Below, piece after piece: positions 9,601-16,426 of a stretch of 64,000 nucleotides of DNA; position 1 is the first letter of the stretch, and each line of letters begins with the position of its first letter. Both the position numbers and the translations under genes were made by a program. The notes beneath the pieces are model-generated. The model saw only the letters and a program-made list of their open reading frames with translations, had not been told where the DNA came from and searched no databases. Origin of the DNA: Bacteroidota bacterium (GTDB lineage Bacteria; Bacteroidota; Rhodothermia; Rhodothermales; Rubricoccaceae); the NCBI GenBank assembly GCA_039821555.1, contig JBCBNX010000009.1, positions 85,389-149,388 of the forward strand. Direction: 5' to 3'.

Positions 9601-10063
9601 CGCCCGTCTGGAGCGCCGTCACCGCGCCAACGCCACGGACTGGGAGATTCTCGATCTCCTCGCCTGAGACAACGGTGGGCGCACCAATGGCATCATTCTG
9701 GATGAGCGGGCGCTCGTACTCGACTACGATTTCGTCCATGATGTCGCTGGACCCTAACTCGAAGTCGAGGATGCGCGTGAACCCCGAGTTCACCTCCGCT
9801 CCTTCGATGGTGACCGACGCGAAGCCCACGAAGGAGGCCGTCACGTTGTAGGTGCCGATGGGCACGCCTAGGATGACGTACTCGCCATCGATGTTGGTGG
9901 CGGCCCCGAGCGTGGTACCGTCGATAACGACGTTGGCACCAGGCAAGGGATCGCCTGCGTTGTCGGTGACGATGCCTGAAATCTTGCCGGTGCCTTGCGC
10001 AAGCGCCGTGAGCGGCGCGGCAAGCAACAGCAACAGCATCAGCGTACTCGCAGTACGGTACAT
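6626..10063 (-). CDS. TonB-dependent outer-membrane receptor with N-terminal carboxypeptidase-like domain
   Basis: A 1145-residue protein with a signal peptide (ends near ALAQG, residue 23). A carboxypeptidase-regulatory-like beta-sandwich follows (about residues 25-110, KISGIVTDNAGDPLPGANV), then a plug domain (about 120-230, with VSGEEIENLPVRG and FIRGGRGEEVVYFVDGVKV) and a long beta-barrel ending in an aromatic residue (RLGLLFSF). This order is typical of Bacteroidota/Rhodothermota SusC-like or CirA-like receptors, which import ligands with TonB energy. No SusD is adjacent. The start has a good Shine-Dalgarno sequence (GGAGGT at 10074-10069). The substrate cannot be told from the sequence. 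Confidence 0.92.
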   Translation of the reverse strand: MYRTASTLMLLLLLAAPLTALAQGTGKISGIVTDNAGDPLPGANVVIDGTTLGAATNIDGEYVILGVPIGTYNVTASFVGFASVTIEGAEVNSGFTRILDFELGSSDIMDEIVVEYERPLIQNDAIGAPTVVSGEEIENLPVRGVGAVTALQTGVVSEADSDDLFIRGGRGEEVVYFVDGVKVTSSARLNVNQQAIAEQEMLLGTIPARYGDVQSGVVSITTKSGGVDYFGSLELITSEVLDNYGFNTGTISLGGPLVPSAGAADKASFFISVGGLTQTDQNPYGRDFVELSDAAFDQLLAAPQLFEVVNEDGTSRFIPVPDAVVAGTAGQDILNNPAAFGIELGEGETLLQETGTTFPRIIDATETITGDQYERVDTKDNPFRSLTVDGNLTFNPVNSATVRLGGNFNQDYDESYSYTNGFFNRNRFFIRETDSWRVFGNYRQRLGDAAFFQVQGEFSSFETVLFPNGFSGDVEDMLRYGDISDPVNEVAARYIRFEGGVATPPLDGNFGSVVGDSYGLFNNPGNVAAYDTYDRRDETRLRFSGFGTAQLGVHQIEFGGEFETETRRRFRFTNGSRLAQFANDPNDPFAPGAEGLTEGGASAYDELGFSDFSQRGPTLYYGYSFNGLREVDDQNVANFFDTAYEGDDKYDIAPHKPLYYGGYISDKIEFRDLVLQLGLRVDVFDNNTVAPLDLYAPFPIVRAGNAVLTDPNEDLFQGDGFQRPGNVDDDFAVYFGDDGGIVAYRDLEGNFFDENGTSINSNDIGNLVFNVGGQTSSLGGTTPELVDYEPQVTVMPRVGISFPVTDRALFFASYNVTSQRPTVGSFASLNRYIDLESAFINNPNLKPERTTQYELGFRQRLGERAALTISGFYRTQENKINVREVQFSELGYFTYLNTDFTTTKGMELGFDLRRTNNLALDVNYTLSFAQGTGSSGLSSFTAAFRDGIIPETIFPLDFDRRHVFTASIDYRLGNDEGPQVLGASILENFGVNLLAQVQSGQPFTAREIRDAPLTSDINVGDVVGSPNSVTMPTTAELNLKVNRVFDLGFGGAQLNAYFWILNLLDQEIIANVYRTTGQPDEDGFGSYDSFQGTATRVAGVPDFLYDEAYIASPVIVARDEFTSAAAGSRFYGQPRRFRLGLLFSF

Positions 10064-10068
10064 ATGCT

Positions 10069-10074
10069 ACCTCC
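10069..10074 (-). promoter_or_regulatory. Shine-Dalgarno sequence of the TonB receptor gene
   Basis: On the minus strand GGAGGT lies five bases before the ATG at 10063. It fixes the start and is one of the clearest ribosome binding sites in the window. Confidence 0.8.
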
Positions 10075-10377
10075 GTGATGGTGGTCTGGGGTGAAGGACG
10101 AATGCCAGCTAGGACGCTCCGCTTCCAAGGGGTGGATGGTCGTACGGGCGGCGCGTGGTGCAGTTGGAAGACCAACGTAACCAAAACACGCGAGTCGCCG
10201 TAGTGCGGCGGGGTGAACCTAGTGGCGGTGCAAGGTTAAGGGCGAAGCCGCGCGCGTGCCCCGGACCCGGAGTGCATTGCCGAAGCGCAGCACGAGTGAA
10301 CGGTGGGGCGAAGAGGGGTAGTATCGAGGATGCGCGCGGATCGGGGTTACGAGAGTATTGCGGACTTGAGCGTGGCG

Positions 10378-10407
10378 AATATAGAGGGAGCCCTCAAAGG
10401 GTGTCAA
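10378..10407 (-). promoter_or_regulatory. Sigma-70-like promoter, TTGACA-N18-TATATT
   Basis: On the minus strand a perfect -35 consensus TTGACA (10407-10402) is separated by 18 bases from TATATT (10383-10378). Transcription would start near 10371 and run about 300 nt before the receptor ATG. The spacer holds a small inverted repeat, CCCT-TTG-AGGG. It is the best match to a housekeeping promoter found by eye in the window. Confidence 0.65.
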
Positions 10408-10647
10408 GGCACTGTGGAGGTTCCCTCGAGCGGACGAGCCCGGGACAGACGCTCGCCATAGACCTGGCCCCGGGGATCGCCCCAAGCCATCCTAGTGGAT
10501 TGCCAGGTCTTGTTCGAGCACAACTCAGACTGAGTGCAACCTACGCGCCCGGGACCATTCCCTCAAGCCGGATTCAGGGGCATGCACCTATTTGTCCCCC
10601 AGTTGTCGCATTTTTTTCGGGCTACGCTGCCTACGCTTCCATGCGAG

Positions 10648-12240
10648 CTATACAGCTACAAGGCGCACGTCTTCAACCCCCTCGATCGCCTCGACGCGGC
10701 GGCGCACTTCGGCGGGGACGCCCTCATCGGTCGAGATCACCGTGAGCGCCATCGAGCCGAGGCTACTGCGTCCGAGCGCGAGTGCCGCGATGTTGACCTC
10801 AGCTTCTGCGAGAATGCCCCCGACGGTCGCGAGCATGCCGGGCCGGTCCACGTTGCGATAGAACAGGAGGTGTCCAGTCGGCTTGCCCTCAAAGCGGTAG
10901 CCATCAAGCCCTACGAGGCGCCCATCGCCGGGCGCCCGGACGGTCCCGATCACCGAGCGCGTGCGCTGCGCCGTCTCCACGATCACCTCAACGAGGTTCG
11001 GATAGTCATAGTCCCCTGAGCTGGTACGCCACTCCTCGCTTGTGTGTAAGCCCATCTCACGGGCTAGGGTGTTTGCGTTGATGAGGTTCACGGGCTCCGG
11101 GCTCCAGCGCGCCATCACGCCACGCAGCGCCGCCACGGTGAGCACCTCGGCATAGCGGTGCAGCGCCTCGCCGTAGCTCCGCACGGTGATGCGCCGGAGG
11201 CTACCGTCCACAAGTTGGCTCGCGATCTGTCCCAAGCGGTCGGCAAGGTCGAGGAAGGGCTTGGCCTCGGGCTGTGCGGCGGCGCGGAGGGCGCCAGCGT
11301 TGACGGGCGTCGAGACCGGCTCGTCTTTGAGCGCACGCACCACCTGCTCGGTGATCTGCACGGCCACCTTCTCCTGCGCCTCGCCCGTGGACGCGGCGAT
11401 GTGCGGCGTAGCGACGACCTTCGGATGCCGGACAAGCTTTAACAGCGCCTCGCTCAGCGGCTCCTCGGAGAACACGTCGAGGGCGGCCCCGGCAACTTTG
11501 CCGCTTTGGAGCGCGTCGAGCAACGCCGCCTCGTCGATGATGCCACCGCGTGCGCAGTTGACGAGACGGACGCCGTCCTTGCACTGGGCGAGCGTCTCGG
11601 CGTTGAGGAGCCCGCGTGTGCCGTCGTTGAGAGGCGTGTGGACCGTGATGTAGTCGCTCTCGGCGAACAGCGTCTGCAGGTCTACGAGCTCGATCCCGTG
11701 GCGGCGGGCGGCGTCCTCGCCGAGCACCGGGTCGAAGCCGAGCACGCGCATCTCGAAACCCTGCATCCGCTGCGCCACCGCCCGCCCGATCTTGCCAACG
11801 CCCACCACGCCGAGCGTCTTGCCCAAGAGCTCGGCGCCGGAAAACTGCTTGCGCGCCCACTCTCCTGCCGTAACCGAGGCGTGCGCGTGCGGGATGCGCC
11901 GCGCGAGCGCCTGCATCATCGCGCACGTGTGCTCAGCCGTCGAGATCGTGTTGCCGTCGGGGGCGTTGACGACGAGGATGCCCTTTCGCGTTGCCGCCTC
12001 CAGGTCGATGTTGTCCACACCGACGCCCGCTCGCCCGATCACCTGAAGCTTTGCCGCATGATCGATCAAGTTCGCGGTGATGGTCGTCCCGCTGCGGATG
12101 ATCCACCCGTCGAAGTCGCCCGCGAGGGCGGCGAGTTCGTCCTCGGACCTCTTGAGATGTACCTCGAAGTCGATGCCATTCTGGGCGAGGCGGTCGTGGC
12201 AGACCGGCGCGAGGTTGTCGGTGATGAGAACGCGGGGCAT
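10648..12240 (-). CDS. serA: D-3-phosphoglycerate dehydrogenase, long form with ACT domain
   Basis: A 530-residue enzyme that oxidises 3-phosphoglycerate to 3-phosphohydroxypyruvate with NAD, the first step of serine synthesis. The catalytic region (about 1-310) shows GRAGVGVDNID, the NAD-binding loop GVVGVGKIGRAVAQR and the catalytic His in TPHIAAST. An intervening allosteric substrate-binding domain (about 320-450) and a C-terminal ACT domain (about 455-530, GHLLFYRNVDRPGMLATVGG) match the long bacterial type. The ACT domain suggests feedback control by serine. The ATG at 12240 is preceded within five bases by an octamer tandem repeat, and there is no Shine-Dalgarno sequence. A second, shorter serA-like gene lies at 30241. 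Confidence 0.93.
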   Translation of the reverse strand: MPRVLITDNLAPVCHDRLAQNGIDFEVHLKRSEDELAALAGDFDGWIIRSGTTITANLIDHAAKLQVIGRAGVGVDNIDLEAATRKGILVVNAPDGNTISTAEHTCAMMQALARRIPHAHASVTAGEWARKQFSGAELLGKTLGVVGVGKIGRAVAQRMQGFEMRVLGFDPVLGEDAARRHGIELVDLQTLFAESDYITVHTPLNDGTRGLLNAETLAQCKDGVRLVNCARGGIIDEAALLDALQSGKVAGAALDVFSEEPLSEALLKLVRHPKVVATPHIAASTGEAQEKVAVQITEQVVRALKDEPVSTPVNAGALRAAAQPEAKPFLDLADRLGQIASQLVDGSLRRITVRSYGEALHRYAEVLTVAALRGVMARWSPEPVNLINANTLAREMGLHTSEEWRTSSGDYDYPNLVEVIVETAQRTRSVIGTVRAPGDGRLVGLDGYRFEGKPTGHLLFYRNVDRPGMLATVGGILAEAEVNIAALALGRSSLGSMALTVISTDEGVPAEVRRRVEAIEGVEDVRLVAV

Positions 12241-12244
12241 GAGC

Positions 12245-12298
12245 GACGTGTGGACGTGTGGACGTGTGGACGTGTGGACGTGTGGACGTGTGGACGTG
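12245..12298. repeat. Octamer tandem repeat (gacgtgtg, six full copies plus a partial)
   Basis: Six identical copies of gacgtgtg (12245-12292) followed by gacgtg. It begins five bases upstream of the serA ATG, occupying the position of the ribosome binding site and 5' leader of that minus-strand gene. On the minus strand the unit is CACACGTC, which contains no start codon, so copy-number changes would alter leader length or structure rather than reading frame. Confidence 0.95.
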
Positions 12299-12464
12299 CC
12301 GGAAGGTGTCGCGTCAGCATGCAGGCGTCAAGCCACCTGAGCGCTCTTCACGCTGAACCCTTCACGCGTCACTTCTGCCTTCACTCGGCGGCCCGCCCGG
12401 AACGATTCGCCTCGCCGACGGATTGAGAACGTCGCCTTTCCCCTCTTCACCTATCCGCCCCCCC

Positions 12465-13322
12465 ATGGCTGCCTTCGCCCATCCCGAGGTGCTCGTCTCG
12501 ACCGAGTGGGTCGCTCACCACCGCTCCGACACGGCCAACGTACGTCTCGTCGAGAGCAACGAGGACCTCTTGCTCTACGGCACCGGTCACATCCACAACG
12601 CCGTCCACATCGACTGGGTCAACGACCTCCAAGACGAGGTCGTTCGTGACTACGTCGGCAAGGAAGCGTTCGCGCGCCTCTGTGCCGAGCACGGCATCAC
12701 TGAAGACACGACGGTCGTCTTCTACGGCGACAAGAACAACTGGTGGGCCACCTATGCCTTCTGGACATTCAAACTCTACGGCCACCGCGACTGCCGCGTG
12801 ATGGACGGCGGCCGCGCCAAGTGGATCGCCGAAGGCCGAGCCCTGACCACCGAAGCGCCGAGCTTCGAACTGACCGCCTACGAACCGAAGGACCCAGACC
12901 TCTCGATCCGCGCCTTCCGCGACGAGGTGATGGCCCACATGAAGCGCGGCGGCGCGCTCGTGGACGTGCGCAGCCCGCAGGAATACATCGGCGAGGTGAC
13001 GCACATGCCGGGCTACCCACAGGAAGGGGCCATCCGCGGTGGCCATATTCCCGGCGCCGCCAACATCCCGTGGAGCCGCGCGGCGGCCGAAGATGGCACG
13101 TTTAAGCCGCGCGCGGACCTCGAAGCGATCTACCTTACCGAGCAAGGCCTCACCTCGCCCGACGAGACGATTGCCTACTGCCGCATCGGCGAACGCTCGA
13201 GCCACACATGGTTTGTGCTGAAATACCTACTCGGCTTCGACCGCGTGAAGAACTACGACGGCTCGTGGACGGAGTGGGGCAACCTCGTCGGTGCGCCCAT
13301 CGAGAAAGGCGAACCCGAGTAG
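12465..13322 (+). CDS. Thiosulfate sulfurtransferase (two-domain rhodanese)
   Basis: A 285-residue tandem rhodanese of the CysA/SseA type that transfers sulfane sulfur from thiosulfate to an acceptor such as cyanide. The N-terminal domain has Asp where the active Cys would be ([12 protein letters not shown]) and is structural. The C-terminal domain carries the active-site loop [12 protein letters not shown], with Cys about residue 241, and a [12 protein letters not shown] motif. The ATG at 12465 is preferred over an in-frame TTG at 12423, because the extra 14 residues are Pro/Ser-rich and not family-like. It lies divergent from serA. Confidence 0.92.
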   Translation: MAAFAHPEVLVSTEWVAHHRSDTANVRLVESNEDLLLYGTGHIHNAVHIDWVNDLQDEVVRDYVGKEAFARLCAEHGITEDTTVVFYGDKNNWWATYAFWTFKLYGHRDCRVMDGGRAKWIAEGRALTTEAPSFELTAYEPKDPDLSIRAFRDEVMAHMKRGGALVDVRSPQEYIGEVTHMPGYPQEGAIRGGHIPGAANIPWSRAAAEDGTFKPRADLEAIYLTEQGLTSPDETIAYCRIGERSSHTWFVLKYLLGFDRVKNYDGSWTEWGNLVGAPIEKGEPE

Positions 13323-13402
13323 GCGGCCAACCTGAACAAGCATGGCCGTGCAGCCTTGAGACACCGCCGCACTGCAAGTCACACTGCAAGACCGCTCCAC
13401 TC

Positions 13403-13816
13403 ATGGGCAACCCCGACGTGCTTTCTCTGCTCGCCCCGTCTGCGCGCACGCTGCTCACACTCGGCGCTGTGCTTGGTGGTCTCGGCGTTGCGCTCGGGGC
13501 GTTCGGCGCGCATGGGCTGGAAAACCTAGCCTACGTCACGCCTGATCGCATCGCCACCTTCCGCACGGGCGTGCTCTACCACCTCGTGCACGCCCTCGCG
13601 CTGCTCGTTGTGGGGCTGCTTCTGCTCCAGGGGATCGATGCCCGCGCGGCCGGGTGGCTGTTCGTCGCCGGGATCGCGGTCTTTTCCGGGAGCCTCTACG
13701 TGCTGGTCCTGGCCGACCTGCCGATCATGGGAGCCGTCACGCCCATCGGCGGCGTGGCGTTCATCGCAGGCTGGAGCCTGCTTGCGTGGCGCGTCTGGCA
13801 GGGTGTCGCGGTGTAG
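13403..13816 (+). CDS. DUF423 family small membrane protein
   Basis: A 137-residue protein with about four transmembrane helices. The sequence GALVGGLGVALGAFGAHGL-like (here GAVLGGLGVALGAFGAHGLE) near residue 20, RTGVLYHLVHALALL and IMGAVTPIGGVAFIAGW are the DUF423/YwdK family signature. Function is unknown in the family. The ATG at 13403 is chosen over upstream in-frame starts that would overlap the rhodanese gene. It follows that gene by 80 bases. Confidence 0.88.
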   Translation: MGNPDVLSLLAPSARTLLTLGAVLGGLGVALGAFGAHGLENLAYVTPDRIATFRTGVLYHLVHALALLVVGLLLLQGIDARAAGWLFVAGIAVFSGSLYVLVLADLPIMGAVTPIGGVAFIAGWSLLAWRVWQGVAV

Positions 13817-13880
13817 CAGAGGACGAGGTGTCCATCGCGGCACGGTGTCCATCACAGCACCGTATCTGTGGTGGTTCCTC

Positions 13881-14237
13881 TTAGAATTCGTCTTCTTCGA
13901 AGAGGATCATGAACGTCGGCGTGAGGCCGTGCTCGGCGGCGAGCTTCAGGAGCTCGTCGGCGGCGGCGGCGGGGTCCTCATAGGTGCCGTGCTCCGTGCC
14001 ATCCACCGCGAGCGCATAGTCGATCTCGCCATCGCGGTCGGCGTCGAGGTCTTCCCACTCGATGGCCTCCTCGATGAGGTAAATGTTGCGCTCGGGGTCG
14101 AACGAGGCGAGAAAGCGCTCGCGCGTCTGCTCCGGGTCGATGAGGCTGACGTTGCCGAGGGCGCTGTACTCCTCGTCGTAGAAGAGGCTCTCGATGAGGA
14201 GGGTGCGCGCGAAGTGCTCGATGCTGAAGTCGGCCAT
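13881..14237 (-). CDS. Hypothetical small acidic protein
   Basis: A 118-residue soluble protein rich in Asp and Glu, ending in FEEDEF. It starts MADFSIEHFARTLLIESLF and contains DLDADRDGEIDYALAVDG, which looks like a single EF-hand-like DxDxDG loop (about residues 65-76). No signal peptide or membrane segment is visible. I do not recognise a family. The start at 14237 is preferred to a longer frame, whose added residues look like translated intergenic DNA. It is convergent with the DUF423 gene. Confidence 0.65.
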   Translation of the reverse strand: MADFSIEHFARTLLIESLFYDEEYSALGNVSLIDPEQTRERFLASFDPERNIYLIEEAIEWEDLDADRDGEIDYALAVDGTEHGTYEDPAAAADELLKLAAEHGLTPTFMILFEEDEF

Positions 14238-14725
14238 CGTTGAGGGGTAGGCTGGGGGAAGTGGGGCAGGGCCAGGCGGTTCCCGCGACCTGGCAGGCGT
14301 GACGCCCAAAGTTACGAGCACGCCCGCGCAGCGTTTCACCATCGAGGGTCTCGCCTTCCACATGAGAGGGTCTCGCCTTCCACGTGAGAACGTGCCTTGA
14401 ATCCTAGCTGGCGCTAAACAAAACCCGCCCCCGCACGACGACGAGGACGGGCCCTGGAGTAGGTCTGTAGCGAAGGATCCGCTCCTGGCTTCGCCAACCC
14501 AAGACTTCGCCGAGCAAGTAGCGCCGCAGCGATTCAAGACGGATGTCAACTTACCCGCACGACACGCTCCAGCCGATTGCCTCTGTGTTAGCACTAGGTC
14601 ATCGCTGCGTTACGCCCTGCAGGAACGGCGCGCGCGCAGCACCTCGGTTGAGGTGCCTCGTTCCCCCCTCCGCGCTCCGTAGTTTTCGGGCTCGCCGTTC
14701 TCCCCTCACCTCGCCCCCTGCCCCG
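14238..14725. other. 488-base gene-free region between divergent genes
   Basis: Promoter space for the small acidic protein (minus) and malQ (plus). It contains a 22-bp direct duplication (14344-14387) and a 7-bp stem with a 4-base loop at 14639-14656 (gcacctc-ggtt-gaggtgc), about 70 bases before malQ. I see no convincing gene or clear promoter. Confidence 0.6.
14344..14387. repeat. 22-bp tandem duplication
   Basis: Two adjacent 22-base copies (14344-14365 and 14366-14387) that differ only at one base (cacatga versus cacgtga). Not coding. It lies in the upstream region of the small acidic protein gene. Confidence 0.9.
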
Positions 14726-16288
14726 ATGTCCCTGCCTCGCTCCAGCGGCCTCCTTCTGCACATCACGTCTCTGCCTGGCCGCTACGGCATCGGCGACTTC
14801 GGCCCCGCCGCCTACGCCTTCGCAGACTTCCTCGCGGAGGCAGGCCAGCGCGTCTGGCAGGTGCTCCCCCTCGTGCCACCGGGCTACGGCGCCTCGCCCT
14901 ATGCGAGCCCGTCCACGTTCGCGCTCAACCCCTACCTCGTCAGCCCCGACAAGCTGCGCGACGCAGGCCTGCTCACCGACGACGACCTCGCCGACGTGCC
15001 CGCGTTCCCAGACGACCACGTCGACTTCGGGCCCGTTGAGCACTACAAGTGGGACCTCCTGCGCCGCGCCCACGCGCACTTCCTGGACGGGGCTGGCCTG
15101 CCCGGCTACACCGCCGACGACCTCGCCACGTTCGAGGCGCTGCACGCGGACTGGCTCCCCGAGTATGCCCTCTTCGCCGCGCTCAAAGAGGCGCACGGCG
15201 GCGTCGCCTGGACGGACTGGGAGCCCGCCTGCGTCCGCCGCGACCCGGACGCCCTCGCGCAGGCCCGCAAGACGCACGCCGACGCGATCCGCCTCCACAC
15301 CTTCGCGCAGTTCGTCGCCGACGCGCAGTGGCAGGCGCTGTGGTCCTACTGCCGCCAGCGCTCCATCCGCCTCCTCGGCGACCTCCCGATCTACGTCGCC
15401 CACGACAGCGCCGACGTGTGGGCCAACCAGGACCTCTTCCTCCTCAACGACGACGGCCAGCCGACCGTGGTGGCGGGCGTCCCGCCGGACTACTTCTCGG
15501 AGACGGGCCAGCGCTGGGGCAACCCGATCTACCGCTGGGACCGCATGAAGCGCAACGGCTACGGCTGGTGGGTCCAGCGCATGGCCCGCGCGATCAAGCT
15601 GATGGACCTCGTCCGCCTCGACCACTTCCGCGGCTTCGAGGCCTTCTGGCAGAGCCCCGGCGACGAGGACACGGCCGTCAACGGCGAGTGGATCGAGGGC
15701 CCCGGCTCCGACCTCTTCGCGATGTTCGAGAAGCAATTCGGCGCACCCCTGCCCATCATCGCCGAGGACCTTGGCATCATCACGCCGGGCGTCCGCGCGA
15801 TCATGGCCGAGTTCGACTTCCCCGGCATGGTCGTCCTCCAATTCGGCTATGATGAGGGGCCCAACTCAGAGCACCTGCCGCACAACTACCGCCACGCGCA
15901 CGTCGCCTACACGGGCACGCACGACAACGACACCATCCAAGGCTGGAACAACAACCCCGAGGTGACGGTGGCGGAAGCGGAGGCGAAACGCATCCGCGAC
16001 TTCGCCTGTGCCTACCTCGGCCTCCCCGGCACCGACCACCTGCACTGGGCCTCGATCCGGGCCGTGCTCACGTCGGTCGCCAACCTGGCGGTGTTCCCCG
16101 TGCAAGATCTGCTCGGCCTCGGCTCGGACACGCGCATCAACCGGCCGGGTAGCCTCGGCGGCATCAACTGGGCGTGGCGCCTGGAAGAGGGCGTGCTCAC
16201 AGAGGCGCTTGCGGAGCAGCTCCACCGCATGACCGCCGTGACGAACCGTCTCGAAGGCATGACTGCGCTGAAGAAGGTCGGCGAGTAG
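14726..16288 (+). CDS. malQ: 4-alpha-glucanotransferase (amylomaltase)
   Basis: A 520-residue GH77 enzyme that moves alpha-1,4-glucan segments between maltodextrins. It begins with the family hallmark SSGLLLHITSLPGRYGIGDF. Catalytic-site motifs are LPIYVAHDSADVWANQDLF, VRLDHFRGFEAFW (nucleophile Asp), IIAEDLG (acid/base Glu) and YTGTHDNDTI (third carboxylate). The ATG at 14726 gives the normal length. The long in-frame extension upstream is low-complexity. A hairpin with a T run closes the gene. Together with glgA and treZ elsewhere in the window it points to glycogen/trehalose turnover. Confidence 0.95.
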   Translation: MSLPRSSGLLLHITSLPGRYGIGDFGPAAYAFADFLAEAGQRVWQVLPLVPPGYGASPYASPSTFALNPYLVSPDKLRDAGLLTDDDLADVPAFPDDHVDFGPVEHYKWDLLRRAHAHFLDGAGLPGYTADDLATFEALHADWLPEYALFAALKEAHGGVAWTDWEPACVRRDPDALAQARKTHADAIRLHTFAQFVADAQWQALWSYCRQRSIRLLGDLPIYVAHDSADVWANQDLFLLNDDGQPTVVAGVPPDYFSETGQRWGNPIYRWDRMKRNGYGWWVQRMARAIKLMDLVRLDHFRGFEAFWQSPGDEDTAVNGEWIEGPGSDLFAMFEKQFGAPLPIIAEDLGIITPGVRAIMAEFDFPGMVVLQFGYDEGPNSEHLPHNYRHAHVAYTGTHDNDTIQGWNNNPEVTVAEAEAKRIRDFACAYLGLPGTDHLHWASIRAVLTSVANLAVFPVQDLLGLGSDTRINRPGSLGGINWAWRLEEGVLTEALAEQLHRMTAVTNRLEGMTALKKVGE

Positions 16289-16345
16289 CAAGGCGGCTCC
16301 CCCCGCCCTGCGTCGTCTCCGTTCTGACGAACTCCGCTCCTCGGG

Positions 16346-16377
16346 CTGTCCGCCTCACACGTGAGGGGGACAGTTTT
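16346..16377 (+). terminator. Intrinsic terminator of malQ
   Basis: Inverted repeat of 13 positions (16346-16358 with 16361-16373) paired except for one central G-G mismatch, with a very tight loop, followed by TTTT. It lies 58 bases after the malQ stop. A second, weaker inverted repeat (16374-16383 with 16403-16412) follows and may serve the convergent gene. Confidence 0.75.
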
Positions 16378-16426
16378 GGTTGAGGCGGGAGCGCAGCGAC
16401 CGTCAACCGAAACGGGGGGAGCGGTC

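Larger units (their letters stand above)
10064..10647. other. 584-base gene-free region: promoter and long leader of the receptor operon
   Basis: No convincing gene on either strand. It holds the promoter at 10378-10407, a transcribed leader of about 300 nt running to the receptor start, and a small inverted repeat, gttgg-aaga-ccaac, at 10163-10176. The part from 10408 to 10647 is downstream of serA (also minus strand). It has a run of seven T on the plus strand near 10611 but no strong terminator hairpin that I can see. Confidence 0.6.

Noticed and set aside
10064..10371. Cobalamin riboswitch in the receptor leader
   Set aside because: I found no B12-box-like conserved sequence by eye; left as an unassigned leader.
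10155..10745. Plus-strand frames of about 160-200 codons between the receptor and serA
   Set aside because: They cross the promoter and the serA 3' end and have Arg/Pro/Gly-rich translations without a ribosome site.
12245..12298. Short regular repeat as a possible CRISPR
   Set aside because: Eight-base units without spacers and no cas genes nearby; it is a simple tandem repeat.
14594..15841. A 415-codon minus-strand frame
   Set aside because: Antisense shadow of malQ.
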